Source of the DNA: JAGNZR01 sp051659505
GTDB lineage: Bacteria > Fusobacteriota > Fusobacteriia > Fusobacteriales > Fusobacteriaceae
DNA length: 32,975 bases
Direction: 5' to 3'
NCBI GenBank assembly: GCA_051659505.1
Contig: JBOFOQ010000035.1
Coordinates: 1 to 32,975, forward strand
Below the pieces are notes generated by a model that did not search any database, was not told the DNA's origin, and saw nothing but the letters and a program-made list of their open reading frames with translations. A program made the position numbers and the translations under genes. Each line of letters opens with the position of its first letter. Within the stretch, counting starts at the first letter, position 1. Of this stretch, positions 1-9,451 are shown piece by piece.

Positions 1-1
1 A

Positions 2-349
2 AAAAATAATTTATTAAAGTTAACAACAATTTTTATGATATCGTTTTCAGTTGTATTTGGAGAAGTTAAAGAATACACAGGGGCAGGAAAAGGATTTAGT
101 GGAGAAATTCAAGTAAAAGTTTCTTTTGAAGAAAATAAAATTATAAATATAGAAGTAATAAAAAATCCTGAATCAAGATTTACAAAATCAACATTTAAAA
201 AAATAATAAAAAATGTACTAGACACTCAATCAGTAGAAGTTGATGACATAGCAGGAGCAACATATACGAGCACAGGTTTAAAGGACGCAATAAAAAAAGC
301 AGTTACTGAGAGTAAAGTAACTTTGGTACAAGTAGATAAAATTAAATAA
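2..349 (+). CDS. FMN-binding domain protein, secreted, 5' end outside window
   Basis: The frame is open from the window edge. The first ATG (position 35) has no ribosome binding site before it, and the codons upstream read lysine/asparagine then hydrophobic residues (KNNLLKLTTIF) running into MISFSVVFG. That is the shape of a signal peptide with its true start a few codons before the window, so the gene is 5' truncated here. The mature part of about 95 residues is a single FMN_bind domain. It ends in the flavinylation-type motif DDIAGATYTSTG, where in this family a Thr/Ser carries covalent FMN attached by an ApbE transferase. Its likely role is electron transfer at the outer face of the membrane or in the periplasm. 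Its redox partner is not visible. Domain call is firm; specific function is unknown. Confidence 0.75.
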   Translation, partial: KNNLLKLTTIFMISFSVVFGEVKEYTGAGKGFSGEIQVKVSFEENKIINIEVIKNPESRFTKSTFKKIIKNVLDTQSVEVDDIAGATYTSTGLKDAIKKAVTESKVTLVQVDKIK

Positions 350-361
350 TTACTAAATAAT

Positions 362-390
362 AAATCCCCCAGAGTTTCTCTGGGGGATTT
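362..390. terminator. Bidirectional intrinsic terminator
   Basis: A perfect 13-bp inverted repeat (362-374 and 378-390) with a 3-nt loop and a GC-rich CCCCCAGAG core lies between the converging ends of the FMN-binding gene (+) and valS (-). AT-rich tails on both sides let it serve either direction. Confidence 0.85.
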
Positions 391-393
391 ATA

Positions 394-3057
394 TTAACAA
401 AGTGACTTTAAGTTATCTTGAAGTTTATCAAGTTTATCTTGATATTCTTTTTGAATTCGTCTCTCTCTTTCAAGAATATGTTCAGGAGCTTTAGAAGTAA
501 ATTTTTCATCTGAAAGCTTTCTATCTACTCTTTCTTTTTCACTTAATATTTTTGTAATTTGTTCATTAATTTTTTTAGTTTCAACTTCTATATTTAGAAG
601 ACCAGTAAGAATCATAAATATTTCAGAATTCCCATTTACTCTAAATCCACTTTGTTCAGGAACTTCAATATCAACTCCAAATTTAAGTTCTTCTATCTTA
701 GCTAACTTAGTAATAAACTGATAATTTGTTTTTATTATATCAAGTTCTGCTAAATCTTTAGATCTAATAGAAACTTTAACTTCTTTAGCTGGTGAAATTC
801 CAACTTCAGCTTTAATATTTCTAAGAGATGAGATTAAACCTTGAACATATTCAAAGGATTTTTCTACATTTGGAAGAACTAACTCATTATTGCAAAGAGG
901 GAAATCTCTTAACATAATAGTGTTTCCTTCTATTTTTATTTTTTGCCAAATCTCTTCAGTAATAAAAGGCATAAATGGATGTAAAAGTCTTAATCCACCT
1001 TCTAAAATTTCCCATAGAACATATTGAGCTGTGATTTTTGATTCAGGTGATACTTCCTCATTGTTATATAGTCTAACCTTCGTAAGTTCAACGTACCAAT
1101 CACAAAAATCACCTCTTAAAAATTCATAGATAGATTTTGCAGCTTCATCTAATTGAAATTTATCTAATTTTTCTCCTACTTCTTTAGCTGTAGCATTGTA
1201 TTTAGAAAGAATCCATTTATCAACAAGCTCATATTGTAATTTTGTTTTATCCACAGTGGAAGGATCAAAATCTTCTAAATTCATCATAACAAATCTTGAA
1301 ACATTCCAAATTTTATTAGCAAAATTTCTTCCCATTTCTAAAAGCTTTTCAGAAAAATGAACATCTTGACCTTGTGATGTATTATAAAGCATGGTAAATC
1401 TAATGGCATCAGCACCGTATTCATCTATTAATTTTAAAGCATCAGGAGAATTTCCTAGAGTTTTAGACATTTTTCTACCTTGCTCATCTCTAACTATTCC
1501 ATGTAAATAAACATCATGAAATGGAATTTCTTTCATTTCGTAAAGACCAAACATAACCATTCTAGCAACCCAGAAGAAGATTATATCTGCTCCTGTAACT
1601 AAAGTAGCAGTGGGATAAAACATCTCAAGTTCTTTAGTTTTTTCAGGCCAGCCAAAAGTTGAAAATGGCCAAAGAGCTGAAGAAAACCATGTATCTAAAA
1701 CATCATTTTCTTGAATTAGTTCTACTTGTTTTCCATAGTGCTTAAAAGCTTGTGCAGAAACCTCTTCTAAATTTCTACCAACAAAAATAGTTCTATCTGG
1801 ACCATACCAAGCAGGAATTCTATGTCCCCACCAAATTTGTCTAGATATACACCAGTCTTTTATACCATCTAACCAATTGTAGTAAACTTTCTCCCAACGT
1901 TTTGGAGTTATGGAAATATCTTGATTTTTAACTACCTCTATAGCTTGTTTAGCTAAAGGTTCCATTTTAACAAACCATTGTTCAGAAACTCTAGGTTCAA
2001 TTACTGTAGAACATCTATAGCATCCACCTACAGAATTATTATGATCTTTTATTTGAACAATTGCCCCAAGGGCTTCTAAATCTTCAATCATTAATTTTCT
2101 AGCATCAAATCTATCCATTCCAGCATACTTAGGATAATCAGAAACAATCGTTCCTTCTTTAGTCATCATATTAAGAATTGGTAGATTATGTCTTTGACCA
2201 ACAGCAAAATCGTTAGGGTCGTGAGCTGGTGTAATTTTTAAAGCTCCAGTTCCAAATTCAATATCAACATAATCATCAGCAATAATAGGGATTTCTCTTC
2301 CAACTAAGGGAAGAATAAGAGTTTTACCTATTAAATGCTTAAATCTATCATCACTAGGGTTTACAGCAACAGCAGAGTCAGCAAGCATAGTTTCAGGTCT
2401 AGTTGTAGCAATAATTAAAAATTCCTCGCTGTCTTTCACCGGATATTTAATAAACCATAATTTTCCAAGTTTATCTTCATGTTCAACTTCGTCATCAGCA
2501 AGAGCAGTTCCACATCTAGGACACCAGTTAACCATATATTCCCCTCTATAAATTAATTTATCATTATAGAGTTTAATAAATATTTCTTTAACAGCATCAG
2601 AAAGTCCTTCGTCCATGGTAAATCTTTCTCTGTCCCAATCTAAAGAAGCTCCTAATTTTCTTAACTGTCCAGTAATTATATTACCGTACTGATTTTTCCA
2701 ATCCCAAACTTCTTCAACAAATTTCTCTCTTCCTAAGTCTTCTTTTTTTAATCCGTCCTTAGCAAGTTTTCTTTCAACCATATTTTGTGTAGCAATACCT
2801 GCATGGTCAGTTCCAGGCATCCATAAAGTGTTAAATCCACTCATTCTTTTGTATCTAATAACAGCATCTTGAATGGTATTATTAAGAACATGCCCCATAT
2901 GAAGAATACCAGTTACATTTGGGGGCGGAGCAACTATAGAATAACTAGGTTTATTTTCATCTAAAGTTGCTGAAAAACATTTCTGTTCTTCCCAAAACTT
3001 ATACCATTTATCTTCTATTTCATTAGGCGAGTAAGTTTTTGCGAGTTCTTCTCTCAT
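394..3057 (-). CDS. valS: Valine-tRNA ligase
   Basis: Charges tRNA(Val) with valine in the cytoplasm. The 887-residue length is normal for the family. The class I signature appears as HMGH at residues 53-56 after APPPNVTG, and the second signature as KMSKT at 529-533. Between them lies the long editing (CP1) insertion, with CPRC and CYRC cysteine pairs. The last 70 or so residues are charged and heptad-like, matching the C-terminal tRNA-binding coiled coil of ValRS. The ATG directly follows the engB stop codon and its GGAGG site lies inside the end of engB, so translation is coupled. No T-box leader is present: valS is the last gene of the clpP-clpX-lon-engB-valS run and ends at the hairpin at 362-390. 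Confidence 0.97.
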   Translation of the reverse strand: MREELAKTYSPNEIEDKWYKFWEEQKCFSATLDENKPSYSIVAPPPNVTGILHMGHVLNNTIQDAVIRYKRMSGFNTLWMPGTDHAGIATQNMVERKLAKDGLKKEDLGREKFVEEVWDWKNQYGNIITGQLRKLGASLDWDRERFTMDEGLSDAVKEIFIKLYNDKLIYRGEYMVNWCPRCGTALADDEVEHEDKLGKLWFIKYPVKDSEEFLIIATTRPETMLADSAVAVNPSDDRFKHLIGKTLILPLVGREIPIIADDYVDIEFGTGALKITPAHDPNDFAVGQRHNLPILNMMTKEGTIVSDYPKYAGMDRFDARKLMIEDLEALGAIVQIKDHNNSVGGCYRCSTVIEPRVSEQWFVKMEPLAKQAIEVVKNQDISITPKRWEKVYYNWLDGIKDWCISRQIWWGHRIPAWYGPDRTIFVGRNLEEVSAQAFKHYGKQVELIQENDVLDTWFSSALWPFSTFGWPEKTKELEMFYPTATLVTGADIIFFWVARMVMFGLYEMKEIPFHDVYLHGIVRDEQGRKMSKTLGNSPDALKLIDEYGADAIRFTMLYNTSQGQDVHFSEKLLEMGRNFANKIWNVSRFVMMNLEDFDPSTVDKTKLQYELVDKWILSKYNATAKEVGEKLDKFQLDEAAKSIYEFLRGDFCDWYVELTKVRLYNNEEVSPESKITAQYVLWEILEGGLRLLHPFMPFITEEIWQKIKIEGNTIMLRDFPLCNNELVLPNVEKSFEYVQGLISSLRNIKAEVGISPAKEVKVSIRSKDLAELDIIKTNYQFITKLAKIEELKFGVDIEVPEQSGFRVNGNSEIFMILTGLLNIEVETKKINEQITKILSEKERVDRKLSDEKFTSKAPEHILERERRIQKEYQDKLDKLQDNLKSLC

Positions 3058-3738
3058 CTATTTTCCTCCTTGATTTTCATTTGGGAAACTCTCTTCAAAT
3101 TCATCTATTTCTAAAGTTTCCTCTTCATCTTCAGGAAAAACAAGTTCTACATAGTCTTCTAAAAGCATATTTTCTATAAAAGTTAAAACATCTTCTTTTC
3201 CGTTATTTGTAAGAGAAGAATGAAATAGAACGTCGTCATTTCTAAACTCAATTTTTTTTCTAATATCTTTCATACACTTAAATTTTTCATTAGCAGAAAC
3301 TTTATCCATTTTAGTAAAAATTATTTTAAAAGGAACATTATAGTGGTCAAGCCACTTTAACATATCCATATCCTCTTCACTGGGAACTCTTCTAATATCA
3401 AGAAGTACAAAAACAAACTTTCCACGGTGTGAAGCAAGATAACGATTCATTGTATCGCCCCATTCTTTTTTCATTGCTTTGGGAACTTTAGCAAAACCAT
3501 ATCCAGGTAAATCTACAATATAAAAATCATGATTTATTAAAAAATAGTTAATAAGTTGAGTTCTACCTGGAGTTTTACTTGTTTTAGCAAGCTTTCTACG
3601 AGTTGTAATACTATTTATTAAAGAAGATTTTCCAACATTAGAACGACCTACAAAAGCAAACTCTAGCTTTTGTAGATGTTCAGGATAATCTTTCTCATAG
3701 ACTGCTGATTTTACGAAATCAGCTTGTTTTATTATCAT
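3058..3738 (-). CDS. engB: Ribosome biogenesis GTPase YsxC/EngB
   Basis: Essential-type GTPase that assists late assembly of the 50S subunit. The GTPase motifs are in order: G1 GRSNVGKSS (31-39), the G2 threonine in PGRTQ (T60), G3 DLPG (76-79) and G4 TKMD (142-145). The length of 226 residues is slightly above the usual ~195-210 because of an acidic C-terminal tail of about 25 residues (EDEEETLEIDEFEES), which is not part of the GTPase fold. The start has an AGGAGG site. It sits 15 bases after lon and abuts valS with no gap, a common lon-engB arrangement. Confidence 0.95.
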   Translation of the reverse strand: MIIKQADFVKSAVYEKDYPEHLQKLEFAFVGRSNVGKSSLINSITTRRKLAKTSKTPGRTQLINYFLINHDFYIVDLPGYGFAKVPKAMKKEWGDTMNRYLASHRGKFVFVLLDIRRVPSEEDMDMLKWLDHYNVPFKIIFTKMDKVSANEKFKCMKDIRKKIEFRNDDVLFHSSLTNNGKEDVLTFIENMLLEDYVELVFPEDEEETLEIDEFEESFPNENQGGK

Positions 3739-3753
3739 AAAAACCTCCTGTAT

Positions 3754-6078
3754 TTATTTAGAGGATTTAATATTAACTTTTTCAAGTACTATGTCCTCTA
3801 CTTCTTTGTATGTAGAGACAAAATGTATCTTCATATCTTTCATAACTTCATTAGGAATTTCATCAATATCGCTTTTATTTGAGTCAGGAAGAATTATAGT
3901 TCTTATTCCAACTCTATGACCACCTATAATTTTTTCCTTTACTCCACCAATAGGAAGGACTTCTCCAGTAATAGTAATTTCCCCAGTCATAGCTACATCT
4001 TGTCTAATTTTTCTACCAGAAATAACTGATAAAATAGCAGTTGTAATAGCTATACCAGCAGAAGGTCCATCTTTAGGAGTTGCTCCTTCTGGAAAATGTA
4101 GATGTATATCTTTATTTTCAAAGAATGAAATATCTTTAATACCAAGTTCATCTAAATGAGATTTTACATATGTATAGGAGACTGTTGCAGATTCTTTCAT
4201 AACGTTTCCAAGGGTACCAGTAAGAGAAAGAGCTCCTTTACCAGCTACAGCAACACCTTGAACTTCAAGGGTCATTCCACCAACAGATGTCCAAGCAAGG
4301 CCATTAACAACACCTTGTTTATATATTTTTTCTCTCATTTTATCAGGCTTAAATCTTGATTTACCAAGATATGATTCAAGATTAGCAACAGTAACTTTTA
4401 TTTTCTTTTTCTTTTTTTCTATAATTTCACGGGCTACTTTTCTAAACATAGTATTAAATTCTCTTTTTAGATTTCTAACACCTGCCTCTCTAGTATACTC
4501 GTCAATAATTTTTAATATAATTTCATCTGAAATATCAATGGTAAAAGAACTTAAACCATGTTCTTCTTTAGATTGATTTATCAAATAGTTTTTAGCAATA
4601 TGCATTTTTTCAAATTCAGTATATGAAGATAAAGAAATAATTTCCATTCTATCTCTTAAAGGACCAGAGATATTTCTTAAATCATTAGCTGTAGCTATAA
4701 AAAATACTTTAGAAAGATCAAAACTCATATCTAAATAGTGGTCTTCAAAGTGAAAATTTTGTTCTGGATCTAAAACCTCAAGCATTGCAGAAGAGGGATC
4801 ACCTTTAAAATCATTAGACATTTTATCAATTTCATCTAAAAGAATAACAGGATTTTTAGTTCCAGCTTCCTTCATAGCTTTTAGAATTCTACCAGTCATA
4901 GAACCTACATAAGTTCTTCTATGACCTCTGATTTCAGATTCATCTCGAACTCCACCTAAAGAAACTCTTGCAAATTTTCTTCCCATAGCTTCAGCAACAG
5001 ATTTAGCAAGAGATGTTTTTCCTACACCAGGAGGTCCTGCAAGACAAAGGATACCACCTTTCATTTTAGGATTTAACTGTTTAACTGCTAGATAATCAAG
5101 AATTCTATCTTTAATATCTTTTAGACCATAGTGGTCTTTTTCTAAAATCTCATTAGCTATTTTAATATCTAAAATATCTTTGGATTCTTTGCTCCAAGGA
5201 AGTTCTACAACAGTTTCAATATAATTTCTGCAAACACTTGATTCAGCTGAATATGCAGGCATTTTAGAAAGTTTTTTTAATTCTCCCTGAACTTTTTGAA
5301 GAGCTTTTTTAGGAAGTTTAGCTTTTTTTATAAGAACTTCTAATTCTTGAATATCATCTTCATTAGTTTCACCAAGTTCTTCTTTAATAGCTACTATTTT
5401 TTCTTTTAAGTAGTAATTTTTTTGAGCTTGATTCATTTTATCTTTAACTTTATCATCTAGAGATTTTTCTAAAGTTGTGATTTCAATCTCTCTAGAAATT
5501 AAATCAAGAAGAAGAAAACCTCTAAGTTCTAAATTAACAGTTGAAAGAAGTTTTTGCTTCTCATCTGAAGAGATAAAGAGATTAGATGAAATTATATTAA
5601 AAGCATTATCTATATCTTTTATTGCTTTTAAAGTTGTTAAAATTTCTCCTGAAACCTTAACTCCAGAATTAATATATACTTCAAAAAGTTTTAATATTTT
5701 TCTAAAGAGAGCTTCAATTTCTTTTTCTTTTGTTTTAGGAGTTTTAAATATTTTATAAGTAGCAGTGTATTCGTTATCTAGAACTTTTATTTTAGATATA
5801 GTAACTCTTTCTTCTGCTTCTACTAAAACTTTAATATTATTATTTGGCATTTTAACTACTTGTAAAACATTAACAAGAACACCAATAGGATGAATTCCAG
5901 ATTCTAAGCTAGGATTTTCATCAAAAGGGTCTTTTTGCATTCCAAGTAACATTTTACTTTTAGTCGAGATTGATTTTTCCAAAGTGGAAACACTAAGAGT
6001 TCTTCCTACATAAAGAGGAGTAACAACACCAGGGAAAACAACCATATCTCTAGTTGGGATAAATGGCAATTGTGTCAT
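3754..6078 (-). CDS. lon: ATP-dependent protease Lon (LonA type)
   Basis: Soluble AAA+ protease that degrades misfolded and regulatory proteins. The N-terminal substrate-binding domain covers about residues 1-195 and is followed by a coiled-coil segment. The AAA+ module has Walker A GPPGVGKT at 348-355 and Walker B LLDEID. The C-terminal protease has the catalytic Ser673 in DGPSAGIA and Lys716 in GGVKEK; the 43-residue spacing is the same as in E. coli LonA. No transmembrane segment is seen, which separates it from LonB. The 774-residue length is typical. The start lies 3 bases after the clpX stop, with a GGAAAGG site inside the clpX end, so the two are likely co-translated. Confidence 0.97.
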   Translation of the reverse strand: MTQLPFIPTRDMVVFPGVVTPLYVGRTLSVSTLEKSISTKSKMLLGMQKDPFDENPSLESGIHPIGVLVNVLQVVKMPNNNIKVLVEAEERVTISKIKVLDNEYTATYKIFKTPKTKEKEIEALFRKILKLFEVYINSGVKVSGEILTTLKAIKDIDNAFNIISSNLFISSDEKQKLLSTVNLELRGFLLLDLISREIEITTLEKSLDDKVKDKMNQAQKNYYLKEKIVAIKEELGETNEDDIQELEVLIKKAKLPKKALQKVQGELKKLSKMPAYSAESSVCRNYIETVVELPWSKESKDILDIKIANEILEKDHYGLKDIKDRILDYLAVKQLNPKMKGGILCLAGPPGVGKTSLAKSVAEAMGRKFARVSLGGVRDESEIRGHRRTYVGSMTGRILKAMKEAGTKNPVILLDEIDKMSNDFKGDPSSAMLEVLDPEQNFHFEDHYLDMSFDLSKVFFIATANDLRNISGPLRDRMEIISLSSYTEFEKMHIAKNYLINQSKEEHGLSSFTIDISDEIILKIIDEYTREAGVRNLKREFNTMFRKVAREIIEKKKKKIKVTVANLESYLGKSRFKPDKMREKIYKQGVVNGLAWTSVGGMTLEVQGVAVAGKGALSLTGTLGNVMKESATVSYTYVKSHLDELGIKDISFFENKDIHLHFPEGATPKDGPSAGIAITTAILSVISGRKIRQDVAMTGEITITGEVLPIGGVKEKIIGGHRVGIRTIILPDSNKSDIDEIPNEVMKDMKIHFVSTYKEVEDIVLEKVNIKSSK

Positions 6079-6081
6079 ATT

Positions 6082-7359
6082 TTATACCTTTCCTTTTTTT
6101 AAAATAACTTTACTGCTATCTGTTATAGATTCCTCTGTTATTGTAATTGATTTGATTTTTTTATCAGATGGAACTGAATACATAACATCAAGCATTATAT
6201 TTTCAAGAATTGCTCGTAATCCCCTTGCACCTATTTTTCTTTTTATAGCAAGTTGAGCAATCTTTTTTAGGGCCAATTCTTCAAACTCTAAACAAACATC
6301 GTCCATTTCAAGATATTTAGTGTACTGCTTAACAATTGAGTTTTTAGGTTCAGTAAGTATCTTTATAAGGGCTTCTTCATTTAATTTCTCAAGAGTTGTA
6401 ATAATAGGCAATCTACCTACAAGTTCAGGTATAAGACCATTTCTTACTAAATCTTCAGGAAGAATATTTTTAAAAATATTATTTTCATTTTCAAATTCTT
6501 TTTTATGGGATTCAGAACCAAATCCTAGTACTTTTTTATTAGTTCTTGATTGAATAAGTTTTTCAAGTCCTTCAAAAGCTCCACCTACAATGAATAAAAT
6601 ATTTGTAGTGTTTATTTCTATAAGTTCTTGGTTAGGATGTTTTCTTCCACCTTGAGGTGGAACTGTAGCTTTAGTACCCTCAACAATTTTAAGAAGAGCT
6701 TGTTGAACACCTTCACCTGAAACATCACGAGTTATAGATGTATTTTCTGATTTTCTGGCTATTTTATCAATTTCGTCAATATAGATAATTCCTCTTTCAG
6801 TAGCAGCAACATCATAGTTAGCTGCTTGTAAAAGTCTAACAAGAACATTTTCCACATCATCACCAACATAACCAGCTTCAGTTAAAGTTGTAGCATCAGC
6901 AATGGCAAAAGGAACATTTAATATTTTAGCTAAAGTTTGTGCCAAAAGAGTTTTTCCAGAACCAGTAGGTCCTGCAAGAAGAACATTAGATTTTTGAATC
7001 TCTACTTCTGCCTCTGAATTTTTATGTAGTTCGTTATGTTGAAGTCTCTTATAGTGATTGTACACAGCTACAGATAAAACTTTTTTAGGCTCATCCTGAC
7101 CAATAACATATTGGTCTAACTTCTCCTTTATTTCTTTAGGAGTAAGAAGTTTAAAGTTTAAAGCTGGAAGAGAAATTTTAGTGTCAGTGATTCCTGATTC
7201 ATTAAATTCATAATGTTCTTCTAATCCCATTAATTCAAAACAACTTTCAACACAGATATCGCAAATAGCTATACCACCATTTCCAGTAATTAATTTTTCA
7301 ACTTGTGTTTCATTTTTTCCACAAAATGAACATGTTTTTAATTTTGTTGTTTTAGACAT
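6082..7359 (-). CDS. clpX: ATP-dependent Clp protease ATP-binding subunit ClpX
   Basis: Hexameric unfoldase that feeds substrates to ClpP. The N-terminal zinc-binding domain has Cys10, Cys13, Cys33 and Cys36. The AAA+ module has Walker A GPTGSGKT (130-137), the substrate-gripping pore loop GYVG (163-166) and Walker B IYIDEID ending at residue 198. The ClpP-docking loop is present as an LGF tripeptide (KKVLGFG), a variant of the usual IGF. The length of 425 is typical. The AAGGAG site overlaps the end of clpP, and clpP ends 11 bases upstream, so protease and unfoldase are made from one transcript. Confidence 0.97.
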   Translation of the reverse strand: MSKTTKLKTCSFCGKNETQVEKLITGNGGIAICDICVESCFELMGLEEHYEFNESGITDTKISLPALNFKLLTPKEIKEKLDQYVIGQDEPKKVLSVAVYNHYKRLQHNELHKNSEAEVEIQKSNVLLAGPTGSGKTLLAQTLAKILNVPFAIADATTLTEAGYVGDDVENVLVRLLQAANYDVAATERGIIYIDEIDKIARKSENTSITRDVSGEGVQQALLKIVEGTKATVPPQGGRKHPNQELIEINTTNILFIVGGAFEGLEKLIQSRTNKKVLGFGSESHKKEFENENNIFKNILPEDLVRNGLIPELVGRLPIITTLEKLNEEALIKILTEPKNSIVKQYTKYLEMDDVCLEFEELALKKIAQLAIKRKIGARGLRAILENIMLDVMYSVPSDKKIKSITITEESITDSSKVILKKGKV

Positions 7360-7370
7360 TTATTATCTCC

Positions 7371-7946
7371 TTATCTCACAAAAACTTTGTCAATAAGACC
7401 GTATGTAACAGCTTCTTCAGCAGACATAAAGTTATCTCTTTCAGTATCTTTGTGAATTTTTTTCACTGTTTGTCCAGTATTTTTAGCCATAATTTCAGCT
7501 AATGAATCTTTTAATCTTAAAATTTCACGAGCTTGAATCTCTATATCACTAGCTTGACCACGGGCCCCACCTAATGGTTGATGAATCATTATTCTTGCAT
7601 TTTCAAGAGCATATCTTTTACCCTTAGTTCCAGCTGAAAGTAAAAATGCTCCCATACTAGCAGCTTGACCAATACAAACTGTTTGAATATCAGGTTTGAT
7701 ATAATTCATAGTATCAAAAATAGCCATTCCTGAACTAATAACTCCTCCTGGGCTATTAATATACATTATTATATCTTTTTCTGGATTTTCAGCTTCTAAG
7801 AATAAAAGTTGGGCAACAATAGCATTAGCAACTTGGTCATTTATTTCTGTTCCTAAAAAAATTATTCTATCTTTTAATAGCCTAGAATAGATATCATAGA
7901 CTCTTTCACCTTTGCCAGTATTTTCTATAACTGTAGGATTATACAT
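7371..7946 (-). CDS. clpP: ATP-dependent Clp protease proteolytic subunit
   Basis: Serine protease forming the double-ring chamber that partners ClpX. With the start at the ATG at 7946 the protein is 191 residues, and the catalytic triad is Ser97 (QAASMGAF), His122 (MIHQPLGG) and Asp171 (TERDNF), the same numbers as the mature E. coli enzyme. An upstream in-frame TTG at 7970 would add eight residues, but the AGGAGG ribosome binding site lies inside that extension, so 7946 is preferred. No long propeptide is present. A 14-bp inverted repeat (7981-8022) sits just upstream and may be regulatory. Confidence 0.96.
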   Translation of the reverse strand: MYNPTVIENTGKGERVYDIYSRLLKDRIIFLGTEINDQVANAIVAQLLFLEAENPEKDIIMYINSPGGVISSGMAIFDTMNYIKPDIQTVCIGQAASMGAFLLSAGTKGKRYALENARIMIHQPLGGARGQASDIEIQAREILRLKDSLAEIMAKNTGQTVKKIHKDTERDNFMSAEEAVTYGLIDKVFVR

Positions 7947-7980
7947 GATATTTTTCCCTCCTAATTTCAATTAAATTTTA

Positions 7981-8022
7981 AATAAAATAGCTAAAATTAC
8001 TGTATAAGTTAGCTATTTTATT
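7981..8022. repeat. 14-bp inverted repeat upstream of clpP
   Basis: Arms at 7981-7994 and 8009-8022 (AATAAAATAGCTAA and its complement) are perfect and separated by 14 bases. It lies between the tig hairpin and the clpP ribosome binding site, inside the expected clpP promoter/leader region. A TATACA-like box on the minus strand falls within the spacer. It could be an operator or a leader hairpin. It does not match CIRCE. Confidence 0.5.
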
Positions 8023-8039
8023 AGTAATTTAAATAATAG

Positions 8040-8073
8040 TATAACTAGGTAGAAAATTTTCTACCTAGTTATA
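8040..8073. terminator. 34-bp perfect palindrome, probable tig terminator
   Basis: Each 17-base half is an exact complement of the other, centred on AAAATTTT. It starts 7 bases beyond the tig stop codon. The stem (ACTAGGTAGAAAA) is long. The tract following it on the minus strand is only moderately U-rich, so termination may be partial and allow read-through into clpP. Confidence 0.65.
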
Positions 8074-8080
8074 TTTAAAA

Positions 8081-9373
8081 TTACTTAGAGTTATTAGCTA
8101 GTAAAAATTGAATAGCTTTTTCCAAAGTAATATCTACATTTAAATTAGCTTTAAAGTTCTCTAAATTATTATTTTTCTTTAGTTCTGCTTCAAGCTTAGG
8201 AAGGTCCATTCCATACATTTTAGCAATTTCAACCATTTTAGTTGTCATTTCTTCTTCAGTAATTACTAAATTTTCTTTTTTAGCAATATCTTCAAGAATA
8301 ATGTCAGCTTTTACTTTAGAAGCAGACATTGGCATCATTTCTTTAGTCATTTGCTCCATTGTTTTCCCCATCATTTTAAGATACATTTCCATGTTAGCAC
8401 CTTGCATAGATAAGTGTTGCTCCATTTCTTTTACTTTATTTTCTACTTCTCTCATAATCATAGAATGAGGAATTTCAACTTTTGATGACTCAGAGATTTT
8501 AGCCATTAGTTTCCCTATAACTTCATTTTCAATAGCCATTTCTTCTTTTTTAATAACGTCTTCTTTTTTCTTAGCAGTTAAATCTGCAACAGATTCAAAT
8601 CCTAATTCCTTAGCTAATTCATCATTAAGTTCAGGTTTAACAGTTTTTTTAATAGCATTTATTTTAATTTTAAATATTGCTGCTTTTCCTGCTAAAGGTT
8701 TGTGATTGTATTCAGTAGGGAAAGTAACGTTAACTTCTCCTTCTTGCCCAATTACATATCCAACTATTTGCTCTTCAAAATTGTCAATAAACATTTTACT
8801 TCCTAATTTTAAATCATGTGAATCAGCTTTTCCACCATCAAAAGGAACACCGTCAATAGAACCATCAAAAGCAAGGTTAACAGTATCTCCCATTACAGCT
8901 TTATAACCAGCTTCAGCATCAACTAAAGTAGTTTTACTAGCAACTAAAGCATCTATTTCACGAGTTAAAGCCTCTTCTTTAAACTCAAAAGTTCTTTTTT
9001 CAACTTCTAAGCCTTTATAAGTTCCTAAAGTTACTGTTGGATACTCATCAAGCATAAAAGTTAATTGAAAATCACCATTTGTATTTTCAGTTTTAACATT
9101 GTAGATGTAACTTACTGGATTAACGTTTTCAGCTTTTAGAACTTCTTCATAGTGAGCTTTTAAAACAGTTTCAGTTAATTCTTCTCTAACAGCATCAGCA
9201 AAGTTAGCTTCAACTTTATCAAGAGGAGCATGTCCTTTTCTAAAACCAGGAACTTCTACCTTTTTAGCTAATTCTTTTAAAATACCTGATTTGATTGGTG
9301 TTAACTCTTCTTTAGTTAAAGTTATAATTATTTCAACTGCAGAATTTTCTTTTCTTGTTACTAAATGTTTCAT
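8081..9373 (-). CDS. tig: Trigger factor
   Basis: Ribosome-bound chaperone and peptidyl-prolyl isomerase that meets nascent chains at the exit tunnel. The ribosome-docking signature GFRKG is at residues 43-47. A central FKBP-type isomerase domain lies around 150-245 and the helical, methionine-rich C-terminal chaperone domain follows (for example MEQHLSMQGANMEMYLKMM). The length of 430 is typical. The start is fixed by AGGAGG six bases upstream. It precedes clpP-clpX-lon, the widespread tig-clp-lon order. A promoter-like pair lies just upstream at 9424-9451. Confidence 0.97.
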   Translation of the reverse strand: MKHLVTRKENSAVEIIITLTKEELTPIKSGILKELAKKVEVPGFRKGHAPLDKVEANFADAVREELTETVLKAHYEEVLKAENVNPVSYIYNVKTENTNGDFQLTFMLDEYPTVTLGTYKGLEVEKRTFEFKEEALTREIDALVASKTTLVDAEAGYKAVMGDTVNLAFDGSIDGVPFDGGKADSHDLKLGSKMFIDNFEEQIVGYVIGQEGEVNVTFPTEYNHKPLAGKAAIFKIKINAIKKTVKPELNDELAKELGFESVADLTAKKKEDVIKKEEMAIENEVIGKLMAKISESSKVEIPHSMIMREVENKVKEMEQHLSMQGANMEMYLKMMGKTMEQMTKEMMPMSASKVKADIILEDIAKKENLVITEEEMTTKMVEIAKMYGMDLPKLEAELKKNNNLENFKANLNVDITLEKAIQFLLANNSK

Positions 9374-9423
9374 TAATTTCCTCCTAAATTTTTTATATTT
9401 ATTTTAAAAACTAAAAATTAGTT

Positions 9424-9451
9424 ATTATAATAGCTTGTTTTAAGTTGAAAA
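9424..9451 (-). promoter_or_regulatory. Candidate tig promoter
   Basis: On the minus strand TTTTCA (9451-9446) and a perfect TATAAT (9429-9424) are separated by 16 bases. The -35 box overlaps the last codons of recJ. It would let tig be transcribed independently of the nusA operon. Confidence 0.4.

Noticed and set aside
3058..3100. T-box leader for valS
   Set aside because: valS directly abuts engB and shares its transcript; there is no room for a T-box and no T-box sequence.
7947..8080. CIRCE or CtsR site upstream of clpP
   Set aside because: The inverted repeat arms (AATAAAATAGCTAA) do not match TTAGCACTC-N9-GAGTGCTAA or the CtsR heptad repeat.
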